The notes: generated by a model not told the origin, from the sequence alone. A stretch of DNA of 64,000 nucleotides from JAWKOK01 sp963698255 (GCA_963698255.1 CAVOQD010000020.1:22713-86712); one strand, 5' to 3'; counted from the first letter of the stretch, positions 30,259 to 40,742 are shown. Made by a program: numbers and translations.

Positions 30259-31639
30259 TTACGACGGCATGCCCAGATCCAGCACCTCCTGCACCTTGGC
30301 GTCGATCACAGGCGCATGCTCGGCCCAGGTCACTTCGCCTTCCCAGATCAGGTCGATCTCGTTGCGGAAGACGTCGTTGGCCTCGGTGAAGCGCGTGTTC
30401 TTGGGCATGGGGAAGGGCTCAATGCCCGCGGTCAACAGCTTGTCGGTGATGCCGAACATGCGGTTGACTTCGTTGACCTGGGGATCGGTCCAGGCCGACT
30501 TGTGGCCGTTGGGCTGGAGCTTGCCGTCGAGCACCATCATGACACCGGCATCGCCCGAAGAATAGAGCTTCAGCAGTTCCCACGCCTCTTCCGGGTGTTC
30601 CGTGGTCGTAGAGATCATGTGCTGATTGCCGGAGTAGCAGGTGCCCTGGCGGCCTTCAGCGCCGACCGGCAGCGGCACGGCGTCGATCTCGAAGGCGCCG
30701 TCGACCTGGTTGATGGCGTTGGTGATGTTGCCGACGATGCTGGCCTGGGTCGCGGTCTTGCCGGCGATAAAGAGCGGACCTGACGTAGTTCCACTGATGT
30801 AATCCGCGACTGCGCGGCGAGACCTTGCTGTCGAGCAGGTCGAGATACCAGGCGCCCACTTCCTCATGCAGCGGCGTGTTGAAGGTGAGCGCGGTGCCGT
30901 CCTCGTTCATCACCCAGCTATCCTTGGAATCGGGCGCGCCCCACGAACGCGAGGTGTTGCTGTAGTAGTGGAACGAGTTCATGCCGTCGAAGCCCAGACC
31001 GAAGATGCCGTTGTCCGGATCGGCGGCAGCCTTGGCCAGCTCGGTCCACTGCTCGAAGGTCCAGCCTTCCTCGGGCAGCGGCAGCCCCTTTTCCTCCAGC
31101 ATGGTCTTGTTGAACATGACGGCGATGTTGCCGCCGGGATGGACGACGCCGGGCACGCTGAAGTTCTTGCCGTTGAGCGAGTTGCCGGCCATGACGCTGG
31201 GGTAGATATCGTCGTAGTCATCGGGCGGATTCGATGCCAGGAAGTCATCGATCTCCATGTAGATGCCCTTGAGATAGCTGCTGAAGAGCCAGCGATGGTG
31301 GCCGTAGAGCAGATCGGGGAGTGTGCCGGAGATGAAGCCGGTCTGTGTCTTGGTCTCGATCTCGCCGTAGATGGTCTCCTCGATCTCGACGCCGATCCCG
31401 GTCTCCTCGGTGAATCGCTCGCCCATCTGCAGGGGCATGATGCTCTGGCCGCCTTCCGGCGGAACTTGAACGCGCAGCACAATCTGCTCGGCCGAGGGCG
31501 CAGCGCCTTCGGATGATTCCGCAGCCGGGGCCGCTCCGGCCGGCGCGCAGGCCGCCAATACCTGCAAGCTGGCGGCGCCCAGACCGACGACGGCGACGCC
31601 CTTCAAGAACCCTCTTCGGCTAAGCTTTCTAGAATCCAT
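30259..31639 (-). CDS. Sugar ABC transporter substrate-binding protein, Tat lipoprotein (one frameshift)
   Basis: The N-terminus has a twin-arginine signal (SRRGFLKGVAVVGLGAASL) leading to a lipobox (LAAC), so it is exported folded and lipid-anchored. The family-1 extracellular solute-binding fold follows: GERFTEETGIGVEIEE, LPDLLYGHHRWLFSSYLKG, NSLNGKNFSVPGVVHPGG and EEGWTFEQWTELAKAA. Near 30810 the frame changes and it resumes at FIAGKTATQASIVGNI, HPEEAWELLKLY and AWTDPQVNEV. AAAGGAGG lies 7 bases before the ATG at 31639. It follows its two permease genes; no ATPase gene is near, and such systems often share one encoded elsewhere. The ligand is probably a sugar or oligosaccharide. Confidence 0.88.
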
Positions 31640-31766
31640 GTAGTTCCTCCTTTGAACATACGTGCTCGACAACGTGATGATGCAATTGATCCATATATTC
31701 AGCAATGGCACAGACGGGTGGGAGCCTGCGTACAATTGCGAAATACCTTTGAACAGACGGGTGCGC

Positions 31767-32681
31767 TCAGCCCTTGATGCCCGACATGACGATGCCTTGC
31801 ACGAAGAAGCGCTGACCCAGGAAAAAGATGACGATCACCGGCAGCATGGAGAGGATGCAGACGGCCATCAACAGGTGTTGCATGGGTTCGCCGCCGACTT
31901 CCGGCGAGCCGTTGAAGAAATGCAGACCCACGGAAATCGTGAACTTGTCCGGCGAGTTCAGATAGATGAGCGGCCCCAGAAAATCGCCCCAGGTCGCGAT
32001 GATGGTGATGATGGCCAGCGTGGCCAGAATCGGCTTGCAGAGTGGCAGCAGGATCGACCAGAAGATGCGGAAGTAGCTGGCGCCGTCGATGAGCGCCGCT
32101 TCATCCAGATCCTTGGGCAGCGACAAAAAGAACTGGCGCATGAGAAAGATGGCGAAGCCGCCGCCGCCAAACCAGAAAGGAATCCAGAGCGGTTTGAGCG
32201 TATTGATCCACCCGAGTTTGAAGAAGAGCACAAACTGCGGAATGAGCGTCACCTGCGCCGGCATCATCATGGTGGCCAGGGTGATGAAGAAGAGCGTGTT
32301 GCGGCCGCGATACTCGAAGCGAGCGAAGGAGTAGGCCACCAGCGATGCGCTGAAGAGCGTTCCCGCGGTCGCCAGCACCACGATGAAGGTCGAATTCAAG
32401 AACCAACGGACAACCTGGACGCGCTCCAATGTCAGGGCCCGAACGTAGTTGTCTCCACTGCGGGACCGCCGGAATGATCACGGGCGGAAAGGCGAACATT
32501 TCGGCGGGCGTCTTGAGCGAACTCATCAGCGTCCAGAAGAGCGGAAAGCCAAAGAGAACACAGAGGACCAGAACGAGCCAGATAGGTGACCAGTCTGCTC
32601 AATTTCAACCGCGGACGCCTTCGTCTGACTTGTCGAGGCAGTGTTCACTTGAGGTTGCTGCGAAAGTGTCTGCTGCGCCAT
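31767..32681 (-). CDS. Carbohydrate ABC transporter permease, MalG type (two frameshifts)
   Basis: It starts with a polar tail (MAQQTLSQQPQVNT) at 32681, 5 bases after the stop of the first permease, with GAGGGCGG as ribosome site. Frame changes near 32580 and 32455 interrupt the first helix (WLVLVLCVLFGFPLFWTLM) and the segment DNYVRALTLERVQVVRW. Six helices are visible, and the ATPase-docking loop EAALIDGASYFRIFWSILLP fits MalG-type permeases. It forms a heterodimer with the product of the preceding gene. Confidence 0.88.
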
Positions 32682-32686
32682 ACCGT

Positions 32687-33659
32687 TTATCCGCCCTCGT
32701 AGTGCACCCAGCGGCGCGAGTACCAGATTTGGAAGAAGGTGAAGACGATCAGGATGGCCGCCAACACCCAGGCCAGCGCACTGCCGTAGCCCAACCGGAA
32801 GTACTTGAACGCCTGGTTGTAGATGTGCAGCGCAAAGAACCAGGTGGCATAGGAAGGGCCACCCTGGGTGGTCACAAAGGCCGTGGTAAAGACCTTCAGC
32901 GAGGCGATGACGGCCAGCACCATGTTGAAAAAGATCGTAGGCGTTAGCAACGGCAGGGTCACGCTGCGAAACTTTGACCATCCACCGGCGCCGTCGATGT
33001 CGGCAGCCTCGTAGAGTTCCTGGGGAACGCCCTGCAGGCCGGCCAGGAAGATGAGCATGGCATTGCCGCCCATGGCGGCCCAGACGTTGATCATGGTCAC
33101 CGAGGCCAACGCCGTGTCGCGCGAGCTGAGCCAGGCCGGCGGATTTTCGATGCCGATCGCACGCAGAAACTGGTTGACCGGTCCCAGGCTGGGCGAAAGC
33201 AGAAAGGTCCAGACGACGGCAATGGCCACGGCCGGCAGCAGATGGGGGACAAAAAAGATGGTCCGGTAGATATTCGTCCCTTTCAGCTTCTGGTTGAGCA
33301 GAACCGCCAGGGCGAGGCGCCCCAAAGATCGCCACCGGCACAAAGACCAGGGAAAACAGAAATGTTCGCCTGAGGGAGGACCAGAAGAGATCGTCCTGGG
33401 TGAATGCCTGTCGATAGTTTTCCAGGCCAATGAAGGTGGGGCTGTTTGTCACGCCGTACTCAGTGAAGCTGAAGTAGAAGGAAGCCAGAATCGGACCGCC
33501 CCAGAAGACGATCAGCCCGATGATCCAGGGCAGTGCAAAGGCATATCCCCAGAGCGCCTTGCGTGCCTGAAACTGACTGTTGGCCCCCACCAGTGTCGCC
33601 AGCCAGCCTGGATTGTGTCCACCTCTCGGTTGATTGAAGTCTTTTTCTGCGACGGCCAA
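32687..33659 (-). CDS. Carbohydrate ABC transporter permease, MalF type (one frameshift)
   Basis: Six helices from YAFALPWIIGLIVFWGGPIL to VLAAILIVFTFFQIWYSRRW, with the EAA loop ELYEAADIDGAGGWSKFR. The frame changes near 33315, joining FSLVFVPVAIFGA to LALAVLLNQKLKG. Joined length is about 324 residues, usual for the family. It is the first gene of the sugar-transport set 33659 to 30259. The large soluble insertion of E. coli MalF is absent, as is common in non-maltose systems. Confidence 0.88.
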
Positions 33660-34330
33660 TGCTCTTCTCCTAGAACCAACGCAAAGCCCGGCTACATCCG
33701 CACAATGGATGCGCTATCCGGATCGAAGTCGCGCTCAACAACGGCAATAGCGTTACAGACGTTGGCACCGTCTGCCACGCCCACAACTCTACGAAACGAA
33801 AGTCTCTATTCTGTTGTACTCAAGATTTATTTGGAACCCGGCGACATTGCCTGTTCAAACACGTCACGGCTATTTTGGGAGAGCCGAAACAGCGCAATAG
33901 AACAAAGCGTCATGGAAAACTGCTCTGTCCGGCACGTACACCACATGAAGGTCATGTGACGGTTGACGCACCCGGAACGCCGCTATCCGAAGTAGAGTCA
34001 GTCAGTCGATCAACGAACCGATCGATCAGAGGTAATCAGTGCCGCCATCCGTGTAGATCTTCTATCGATGTTCAAATGATCATCTTCGCCAGACGTTCGA
34101 TCCAGCTTCACCATGGACGACCAAAGCGTGCGGGTGGGAGAATACCACATTGCCGTCGGGGCTGCAAACAGCGTTTTTCTCGGCTTGTGGTCGAGCGGAG
34201 AGGGGATGGGAGGAGGGTATCTTCTCGACAGAGCGCGGAAAATGCGACGTACTGGCCGGAAAATCGAGGCGAATACAGCGTGCTGCCGGTAAGAGGGTTG
34301 CACCCGACTACAAAATCTTGGCAATACGTC
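33660..34330. other. 671 bases without a recognisable gene
   Basis: This spacer should carry the promoter of the sugar ABC operon on its left side. Short open frames exist on both strands (for example a 59-codon plus-strand frame at 34113), but none has a recognisable motif or good start context. I see no tRNA, terminator or long repeat. Confidence 0.6.
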
Positions 34331-34888
34331 TCAGTCGTCAATCAGTCCAAGCACGTGGGCCCCCTGTACCTCGTAATTCACGTCGCTCACAAAAATGTGC
34401 TGGCCGGCCGCCTGAATATCACGCAGCAGCCGTTCGAGGATGTTGGGTTCATAGAGCGCACCGGCGCCGCCGTAGCGGAAGGCAGCGGTTGCGATCTCGG
34501 TGGCGAGATCGGTGACGTATAAGGCGATGACCTGCAATTCCGCATAGGTTGCCGCATCAATCGGCAGGCCGGCATCAAGACGCCGCCACACCGTACGATA
34601 TCGATCATGGGCCAACAGACGTGCCGCTACCAGATCCAGGTCGAACTTGCCCACAAGCCGATGGACCACCTGGCGTTCGAGCAGCGGCGACGGCCGGTAC
34701 ATGCCCTTGGTGAGCGTGATCTGCTGAATCAGTTCATCCAGCGCTCGGCGGGCGATGCCGAGTGCAAAGCCGATGTGGGACCAGGCAATGAAGCCCAGCA
34801 CAGCCTGGAGGTAGAGCGGTCCGCCACGGTAGGGTTTCGGCTCGGAAAAATCAGTTTGGTTCAAAGATGGTTTGCAACTTGCCGGCAT
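34331..34888 (-). pseudogene. C-terminal fragment of an acyl-CoA dehydrogenase-like flavoprotein
   Basis: Only the C-terminal helical domain is present: FALGIARRALDELIQQ, VADLATEIATAAFRYGG-type region (read as VTDLATEIATAAFRYGG), ALYEPNILERLLRDIQAAGQ and FVSDVNYEVQG. In type-2 acyl-CoA dehydrogenases (DszC/HpaA-like) this part carries the flavin and tetramer contacts, but the substrate-binding N-terminal 200 residues are missing. Just upstream lies an inverted-repeat element (34898-35012), which may have caused or followed the truncation. No ribosome site is seen. It is probably inactive. Confidence 0.7.
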
Positions 34889-34897
34889 CAGTAGGCA

Positions 34898-35012
34898 CTA
34901 CAACAGATTGAGAATGGAACGGATTTAGTTTCGTCGGTACGGACGATCCGGTTCACGTTTCAAATCTCCGGGCAACCGGACAATAATCCGTTCCATTCTC
35001 AATCCGCTGTAG
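34898..35012. repeat. Inverted-repeat element, family D
   Basis: 115 bp with 28-base inverted ends, CTACAACAGATTGAGAATGG(AACGGATT) on the left and the complementary sequence ending CAATCCGCTGTAG on the right, two mismatches. The centre has no gene. No clear target duplication is seen. It borders the truncated acyl-CoA dehydrogenase. Confidence 0.82.
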
Positions 35013-35095
35013 TCTACGTCGACTCGTAAGATACGCCGCCGGCAATCTGGATGATGCCCGTTCCTGTTCGACGTTGATGCTATTCAGCGTACCGC

Positions 35096-35428
35096 CTACT
35101 TCCCCGGCGGTCGATATGCGGCCATGCTGGCTCGCCCGGCTTCTGCGGCCTCGTCCATCTCTTCAGCCGTGACCAGCACGATGAAACGGGTCTGGTTTGT
35201 GCCGGCGGCGTTGCCCACCAGCGAGGCAGTGAGGGCCGTGACATTGCTGGGCAACGTGACAATACAATAGACGTCCACGTCGCCGAAGGCAAAGTACCAG
35301 GATTCCAGGGTCCCGCCCAGGCTTTCCACGGCTTTGCGCACGGCCTCGCGCCGGCTGCTGCCGCCCTCTTTGAGTAGACCCTGGACGCCGGATTGGTTGT
35401 AGCTGGCTTGAAGTAGGTAATGGGGCAT
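35096..35428 (-). CDS. GYD-domain protein
   Basis: 110 residues with the GYD family pattern: HYLLQASYNQSGVQGLLKEG, VESLGGTLESWYFAFGDVDVY and a final strand TRFIVLVTAEEMDEA. It is a small ferredoxin-like alpha/beta protein, cytoplasmic, of unknown biochemical role. AAAGGAG lies 6 bases before the ATG. It comes 100 bases after the SDR gene, and with the NIPSNAP-like genes upstream makes a set of small dimeric alpha/beta-barrel-type proteins. Confidence 0.85.
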   Translation of the reverse strand: MPHYLLQASYNQSGVQGLLKEGGSSRREAVRKAVESLGGTLESWYFAFGDVDVYCIVTLPSNVTALTASLVGNAAGTNQTRFIVLVTAEEMDEAAEAGRASMAAYRPPGK

Positions 35429-35528
35429 GGAGTGCTCCTTTCTGGATAAGCGTTGATATTGTACGTTCTACAGGCGTATTCATAACGGGCGAGTGGTAAA
35501 CGGATCATCGTCAACACACTCATTTTCG

Positions 35529-36295
35529 TTACCCCATGGTGAACAGATCCAATGATTTCCCCGTCATTGTCTCCGGCGCATCACAGAGCAGATATATCGC
35601 TCCTGCAGCAACGGATTCAGCAGTGGCCATGGGTGGGAAATCGTCTTCTGACATGAATGTCGCCATCAGTCGTCGTTGCCCCGGTGTATCGACCAGACCT
35701 GGAGAGATGGCATTGACCCGAATGCCGTGAGCAATAGCCTGCAATGCGGCATTTTCGGTTAGCGCAATGACGGCATGCTTGGCTTCACTGTAGCCGCCTG
35801 CGCCAATATTACTGGGACGCCGACCCATGGACGAAGCGACGTTGACGATCTGTCCGTGACCTTGGCCGATCATGTAGGGCATGACCACCTTGAGCGACAA
35901 AAAGACGCTTTTCAGGTTGGTTTCCAAGGTCTGATCCCAAGCCGCTTCCGGCTGCTCCCAGATCGGTTGCAGCGTCATGGGCCCAATTGCATCGGACACC
36001 TGATACAGTTCAGTCGGCGCTCCACCCGCATTGTTGACCAAGATATCAATCCCGCCGAACTCGGCCTGGGTGCGCTGGGCCAGCAATTCAATATCGCCAA
36101 TCCGGGTCATATCCGCTGCGACGGCCAAACTCTGTTGACCCGCATTCCGAATCTCGCCTGCAACGGCGTCAATCTCAGAGCGCGTACGGGCTGAGATGAC
36201 AACGTTGGCTCCCTCGCCGGCCAGAGCCAGAGCAATGGCACGACCGATGCCGCGCCGCCGCCGGTGACAATGGCTGCCTTTCCTTCAAGTCTCAT
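35529..36295 (-). CDS. Short-chain dehydrogenase/reductase (one frameshift)
   Basis: The N-terminus KAAIVTGGG breaks near 36255 and resumes as RGIGRAIALALAGEGANVVI, which restores the TGxxxGxG cofactor motif. The rest is a classical SDR: ILVNNAGG, NVASSMGRRPSN with catalytic Ser, YSEAKHAVI with Tyr and Lys, and IRVNAISPGLVDTP. About 255 residues. It interconverts a ketone and an alcohol with NAD(P). Its ATG overlaps the stop of the NIPSNAP-like gene (ATGA), so the two are translationally coupled and probably act on the same substrate. Confidence 0.9.
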
Positions 36296-36582
36296 GCAAC
36301 TTCCCAGATCTCGTTCACGCCGCCAGGGTCAACGCAGGCGTGGAAGCGCTCGATCACCTCGTCGCTGGCCGGCGACTCATTCCATGCCTGCCACCAGGTT
36401 TCGTAATGCGCCAAACTCTCAAATTCCAGTTCCAACGTCACGCGATCATAGGTGCCGATGCGAGGAACAAGGATGCGGAATGGCGGGGTGTCGGGCAAAA
36501 CATTGCCGCCAGCGGTCAGCACCGCGACGACTTCATCCATCTTGCCCAGTTTGACGGGGAATGTACGTCGGTCGATGATCAT
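36292..36582 (-). CDS. NIPSNAP-like small alpha/beta-barrel protein (copy 1)
   Basis: 96 residues. It begins MIIDRRTFPVKLGKMDEVVA and ends GGVNEIWEV, a pattern nearly repeated in the protein at 36944-37237 (MTIVNRRTFMASRGRQEDVI, GGNNEIWTLE). The order of strands and the Trp-rich middle (AHYETWWQAWNE) suggest a dimeric ferredoxin-like barrel as in NIPSNAP or EthD-type proteins. Possible roles are binding or isomerising a small aromatic or lipid-like compound; none is proven. AAGGAG precedes the ATG. It overlaps the SDR start by 4 bases. Confidence 0.7.
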   Translation of the reverse strand: MIIDRRTFPVKLGKMDEVVAVLTAGGNVLPDTPPFRILVPRIGTYDRVTLELEFESLAHYETWWQAWNESPASDEVIERFHACVDPGGVNEIWEVA

Positions 36583-36618
36583 TGTGCTTCTCCTTGAAAT
36601 GAGCTGACAGATCGAGAT

Positions 36619-36939
36619 CTATGCGTCTTCCCCATACAACGCCTGCCAGGCAGGCCGGTCGAAGAGCAGTTCGCCGCCCGTGCGCATGGTCAGCGCGGCG
36701 AACTCGCCGAAGACGGCGCGGCAGCCTGGGTCTCGCAGAATGTTGTCCACCGCGGCCAGGTTGTCGATGTCGAGCAGGCCGACCAGTTCGCCGTTGTTGC
36801 TCTGGTAGACGTCGAAGGTGTTGACGCCCTCCACCTTGAGCACGGCCGGGATCACCTTGGTGTCCAGCACCCGGTTGACCTCGCCGGCTTGCGCCGGGGT
36901 GACGCTCTCTTTGACGCGAAAACGGGTTGTGTACAGCAT
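36619..36939 (-). CDS. Small hypothetical protein in the NIPSNAP-like operon
   Basis: 106 residues, intact, with AAGGAGG 8 bases before the ATG. No named family is recognised. The pattern LYTTRFRVKESVTPAQAGEV, VEGVNTFDVYQSNNGELVGL and LLDIDNLAAVDNILRDP reads as strand-helix-strand-strand-helix, which fits another dimeric alpha/beta barrel. It begins 4 bases after the preceding NIPSNAP-like gene and ends 36 bases before the next, so it is firmly in the operon. Confidence 0.65.
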   Translation of the reverse strand: MLYTTRFRVKESVTPAQAGEVNRVLDTKVIPAVLKVEGVNTFDVYQSNNGELVGLLDIDNLAAVDNILRDPGCRAVFGEFAALTMRTGGELLFDRPAWQALYGEDA

Positions 36940-36943
36940 GGGT

Positions 36944-37237
36944 TTAGCCTCCTTGTGATTCGAGTGTCCAGATTTCGTTGTTGCCGCCCGGTTCGGTGAT
37001 CTCGACCCAGCGGGCCAGAAATTCTTTCGCTTCGTCGCTTGCCCCCCAATCGCTCCATGCAGCGTCCATCTCGGCTATACTTCCAAATTCCATCTCCAGA
37101 GCGACCAGGTCGAATTGGCCATAATAGATGTTGTAGATACGGTACGGGACAGTATAGGTACCTTGCTTGAGCATGTCGATGACGTCCTCTTGACGCCCAC
37201 GACTGGCCATGAACGTCCGTCGATTGACGATGGTCAT
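36944..37237 (-). CDS. NIPSNAP-like small alpha/beta-barrel protein (copy 2)
   Basis: 97 residues, clearly paralogous to 36292-36582: both have NRRTF/DRRTF at the start, a central Tyr/Phe-rich strand (YRIYNIYYGQFDLVALEMEF), a helix with tryptophan (AAWSDWGASDEAKEF) and the end GGNNEIWTLE. GAGGAGG precedes the ATG. It is the first gene of the five-gene minus-strand operon that runs through the SDR to the GYD protein. Function not known; ligand-binding or isomerase activity is possible by fold. Confidence 0.7.
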   Translation of the reverse strand: MTIVNRRTFMASRGRQEDVIDMLKQGTYTVPYRIYNIYYGQFDLVALEMEFGSIAEMDAAWSDWGASDEAKEFLARWVEITEPGGNNEIWTLESQGG

Positions 37238-37454
37238 TGTTCCTCCTCGGTTGTGTAGAACGGTTGTGTAGAATGTCTGGAAAGGCTACTTCTCTGGGAA
37301 GAGATCGAGCCGGTGCGCGTTGTACAGAAGCCATTATCCCAGGCGAACGTCTTTCAAACGTCTTGAAAAGCGTCTCGAAACCGACTTTGGCACAACTTCC
37401 TTGATACTTGGACAGCATACGAGAGGCACAGATCGATTGGATTGGAATGGATAC

Positions 37455-37487
37455 GCGCAAACCACTGCCGACGGCAGTGGTTTGCGC
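37455..37487 (-). terminator. Strong hairpin after the vWA surface protein, probable terminator
   Basis: GCGCAAACCACTGCC and GGCAGTGGTTTGCGC form a perfect 15-bp stem with a 3-base loop, 37 bases past the stop at 37524. There is no T-run on either strand, so the terminator role is inferred from position. Confidence 0.55.
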
Positions 37488-37523
37488 TATCGTATTAACT
37501 TTCGTCGTCAACTACACCGCAGA

Positions 37524-40130
37524 CTACTGGCCATTGATCATGGGGAGGTAGATGCCGCCGGCAGATTCAATCGCAGATTCCATCGAGGCCGCTCGAAGCG
37601 AGAAATTTGGATCGTCCGGCGCCAAACCGATGATGAACACGTCAACAATGTCGCCATCTTCCAGTGACAGGGGTGACAGATCCAATACTTCTTCTCCACA
37701 GTCGGCTCCCGCGGCGGCCAACAACAGATCATACGTTCCCGCCGGCAAAGCCAGATAGTCCTCCACTTCCGGATACTCAATGTTCTCCACCACGATTTCG
37801 CCGCTGTCTGTGCAGACATCCACTGCTGTACTCCCTGGCGTACCGGCATCAGCAAAGGGAGCTAGATGGCCGATGCGTACTAGGGCGCCGCCGGCAGGCG
37901 GGGTCGTCTCATTCACAAGCGGCAACAGCGCCAACTCCCAACCATTGGCTCCACCGATGGCGGCCAGCGTGTAGCTGACCCCAGCCTCGAGTGTATAGGC
38001 GCCCACCAAGGCCGGTGTATCGCTGCCTGTAGGAAGAAGCTGGACCGTGAGTTCCACGCCGGCAGGCAGAAGATTGCCTGGAGCCTCATCGCCGTACTTG
38101 AAGTTTTCCAGCGCAACATCGACGCCTTCGGCTGTGATGCGAACGGTGACACTGGTCTCTGCGACATCTTCTGCAAACGGTGCATAGTGGGCAACATCCA
38201 CGGTCGCACTACCAAACTGGTCACGCAATAGCACATCCACGGTCGCCTGATTGTTATCCAGGTCTGGCCCATTGAGGTTTACATACTGAATGTTCCTCTG
38301 GTCATATGGCGGAGCCGAACTTTCATCGACGGAATGAGCAATCAAGCTGAGCTGGTCGCCGCACACCTGTTTGTCCGCTGAGGCTTGCCCGAAAAGCGTG
38401 TCACTCATGCCGGCGCAGTAGGCGCCAGTCGCATCGTAGGCGTCGTCTTGGTTGGGGAAGACACAGATCTTATTGGATGATGCAAGATCCAACGCGTCCC
38501 AGTTGGCGGCATCGAGCATGACGGAACTCTTGTCCAGCGTGATCTGGCTGTCGTCGAACGCCATGTTGACGGTCACGGGACCCTGCGGTTCGGTAGCCAG
38601 CGTGATCCAGTAGCAGGCCTTGCTATGGGGGCTGCCATCTTCATCCAGGTCCGTCACCGCGTAAGACTCCGTGATGTAGACCTCGGGGCCGTCAGGAGGC
38701 TGATATTCGTTCGTCACGGTAAGGTTGTTGCTTCCGTCCAGCGTCACAGTGAGCGTTGGCGGCAAAGTGACCGTCCAGTCGCTGCCGGGGTCGCTCTCGG
38801 TCGCTGAACAGATTGTGCCCGGTGGTATCGCCTCTAGAGTGCCGGACTCGCCGTCTTTCAACGCAAATGTCTCGGACTTGTCGCCACAGGTCAACGTTAC
38901 ATCGAAGATCTGATTGGCCGGTGCATTGCTGCCTGTAACCTGCTTAGAGACTGTCACATCCGGAGGTTCGATCTGATATTCGTTCGTCACGGTAAGGTTG
39001 TTGCTTCCGTTCTGCGTCACAGTGAGCGTTGGCGGCAAAGTGACCGTCCAATCGCTGCCGGGGTCGCTCTCGGTCGCTGAACAGATTGTCCCTGGCGGTA
39101 TCTCCTCTAGAGTGCCGGACTCGCCGTCTTTCAACTCAAATGTCTCGGACTTATCGCCACAGGTCAACGTCACATCGAAGATTTCATTGGCCGGTGCATT
39201 GCTTCCTGTAACCTGCTTAAAGACTGTCACATCTTGGTGAGAACACCTGAAACTTTCGGCAAACTGCGTCAGCAAACTGATTCACATCTTCTACAATAAG
39301 CACCCAGCCAGCGTTGAATGTATCGGTCTCCAAATCCGCGAAGCTTCCCGGCTGCGGATATACGATATCGTCCCGCAGCCATTCCACGGGATCTGTTGGG
39401 GAAGGCTGAAAGACGGGTACAATAAACTCGGAGTCAAGCTCGTCTTGATCTTCGGTCATCTGCAGGGTCTCAATCAGGTAGTCACGCGCACAGACCGTCA
39501 GGGCTTGACTTTTTGCAAAGTTATTGGTGAGGCCGGGGTGGACTACGCAACCTTCTGGGGATTTTTCCTCATCGACATTGTAGGGTAATCCGTCCGTGGC
39601 CAAGTTAATCTCTTGCTTGCGAGCGGCTGAAAAATTGACAGAACCTGCCATGGTGTCTGCAAGAACCATGAGGGCCTCTGCCGTTTCGGTGCCTCCCAAC
39701 TCGGGTGGGGTCGAACCATCTATCCCTGGACTTGGAAATTCCAACGCTTCGACTTGGTCGGCAACCCTGTTCGCCGTATCCTGATCCAAGATGATGGTTG
39801 GCTCGATTTTGACTCCGGTTTCAGGGTTCACAGTTTCGTCCGCAGAATTGGCAAAGACGACCAATGTGAACTCGACATTGCCGCCTTGCGGCATACACTC
39901 AGGATCACGCAAAGCTTCGCCAATACCATCGGTACATGAGCATTCCAGTTCCCTGGCGTGCCGCCATCCTGCTCATTTTCGATACTGCCAGAGCCATCCA
40001 ACAGGAAACCAAGTTGTGTGGTTGGGGATGTCTGTGCAGCAGCAGAAGATGTGCCGGCTACCAGTACGATCATCAACGCGAGTGCCAACCAGAACACCGA
40101 CGACAACGCAGACAGCGGTTTCAATTTCAT
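37524..40130 (-). CDS. Secreted vWA-domain surface protein with SpaA/DUF5979-like and DUF4397-like domains (two frameshifts)
   Basis: Signal peptide (WLALALMIVLVAGTSSAAAQ) then a von Willebrand A-type domain with the metal-site motif LLDGSGSI and, after a frame change near 39925, GIGEALRDPECMP and VEFTLVVFA; the layout resembles DUF1194. A second break near 39245 leads into two tandem 87-residue repeats (VTVSKQVTGSNAPANQIFDV...TVTNEYQ), like pilin/collagen-adhesin stalk domains. Two DUF4397-like domains follow (VDVAHYAPFAEDV; VRIGHLAPFADAGTPG). The protein ends GGIYLPMINGQ. Joined length is about 868 residues. It is an extracellular adhesion or surface protein; the short tail may direct anchoring. 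Confidence 0.8.
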
Positions 40131-40232
40131 GGTGAGCTCTCCTTATGTTTGGATAAAAAAATACAGGGCGATATCTTGATCTGGTGACAGACCAATCATA
40201 CAAGACCGCAGAACCGATTTATTTCGGATACG

Positions 40233-40393
40233 CTAGCAGTCTGTCGGAGCGACCAAGAAATAGACCGCGGATGCGGCGGGACCCGGAGGGTTTCCCGGCG
40301 GAAAAAGCCTGATTTTATCTGAAATTATCGGCATTTATCAGCCAAATCCGCCCAATTCACGGTCTATCGGCGTTCTCTCCGCCAGGCTCCTAG
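40233..40393. repeat. Palindromic intergenic element, family A (copy 3, longest form)
   Basis: Outer ends CTAGCAGTCTGTCGGAG and CTCCGCCAGGCTCCTAG pair at 14 of 17 bases, enclosing the core 40261-40366 that begins TAGACCGCGG and ends ACGGTCTA. This copy shows that the isolated CTAGCAGGCTGTCGGAG pieces elsewhere are the outer end of the same element. Confidence 0.82.
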
Positions 40394-40742
40394 ACAGCGT
40401 AAATGTACAACTGAAAAAATGTCCGTCAGAAAGTCGGGGAATTTAGCGAAGGGAAAATACGAAAAGCGGTCAATTGGCAGGAAGGGCAGAAGCAACAAGC
40501 GAGGCTTCGCAGAACGAATGCATCTCTAGCCTTCAGGGTAGTAACAGTATAGAGCGAGAATGTAATTACGTCAATTTTGTTCCAAATTTCACAATGTACT
40601 GCGTTGCGTAATTTGGCAAGCCAGTAATATCCGAGAAGCGTTGCTACGCCATGTGAATCATGCTGTCGTTCCCATATCGGCCGCCCAGCGCACGGCAATG
40701 CGCTGGACATGGGAAGGTCAGGCATTGCAGCAAGCCTGAGGC
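40394..40742. other. Intergenic stretch, no gene seen
   Basis: About 350 bases of lower GC downstream of the creatininase stop. Only short frames without recognisable motifs occur, and no repeat or terminator is clear. Confidence 0.6.

Noticed and set aside
34113..34292. 59-codon plus-strand frame starting MDDQSVRVGEYHIAVG
   Set aside because: No good ribosome site, no recognised motif, and no conserved neighbour.
35021..35075. Short minus-strand frame ending GIIQIAGGVSYEST as an SDR gene
   Set aside because: Only about 15 residues resemble an SDR C-terminus and no upstream part remains; too short to annotate as a gene.
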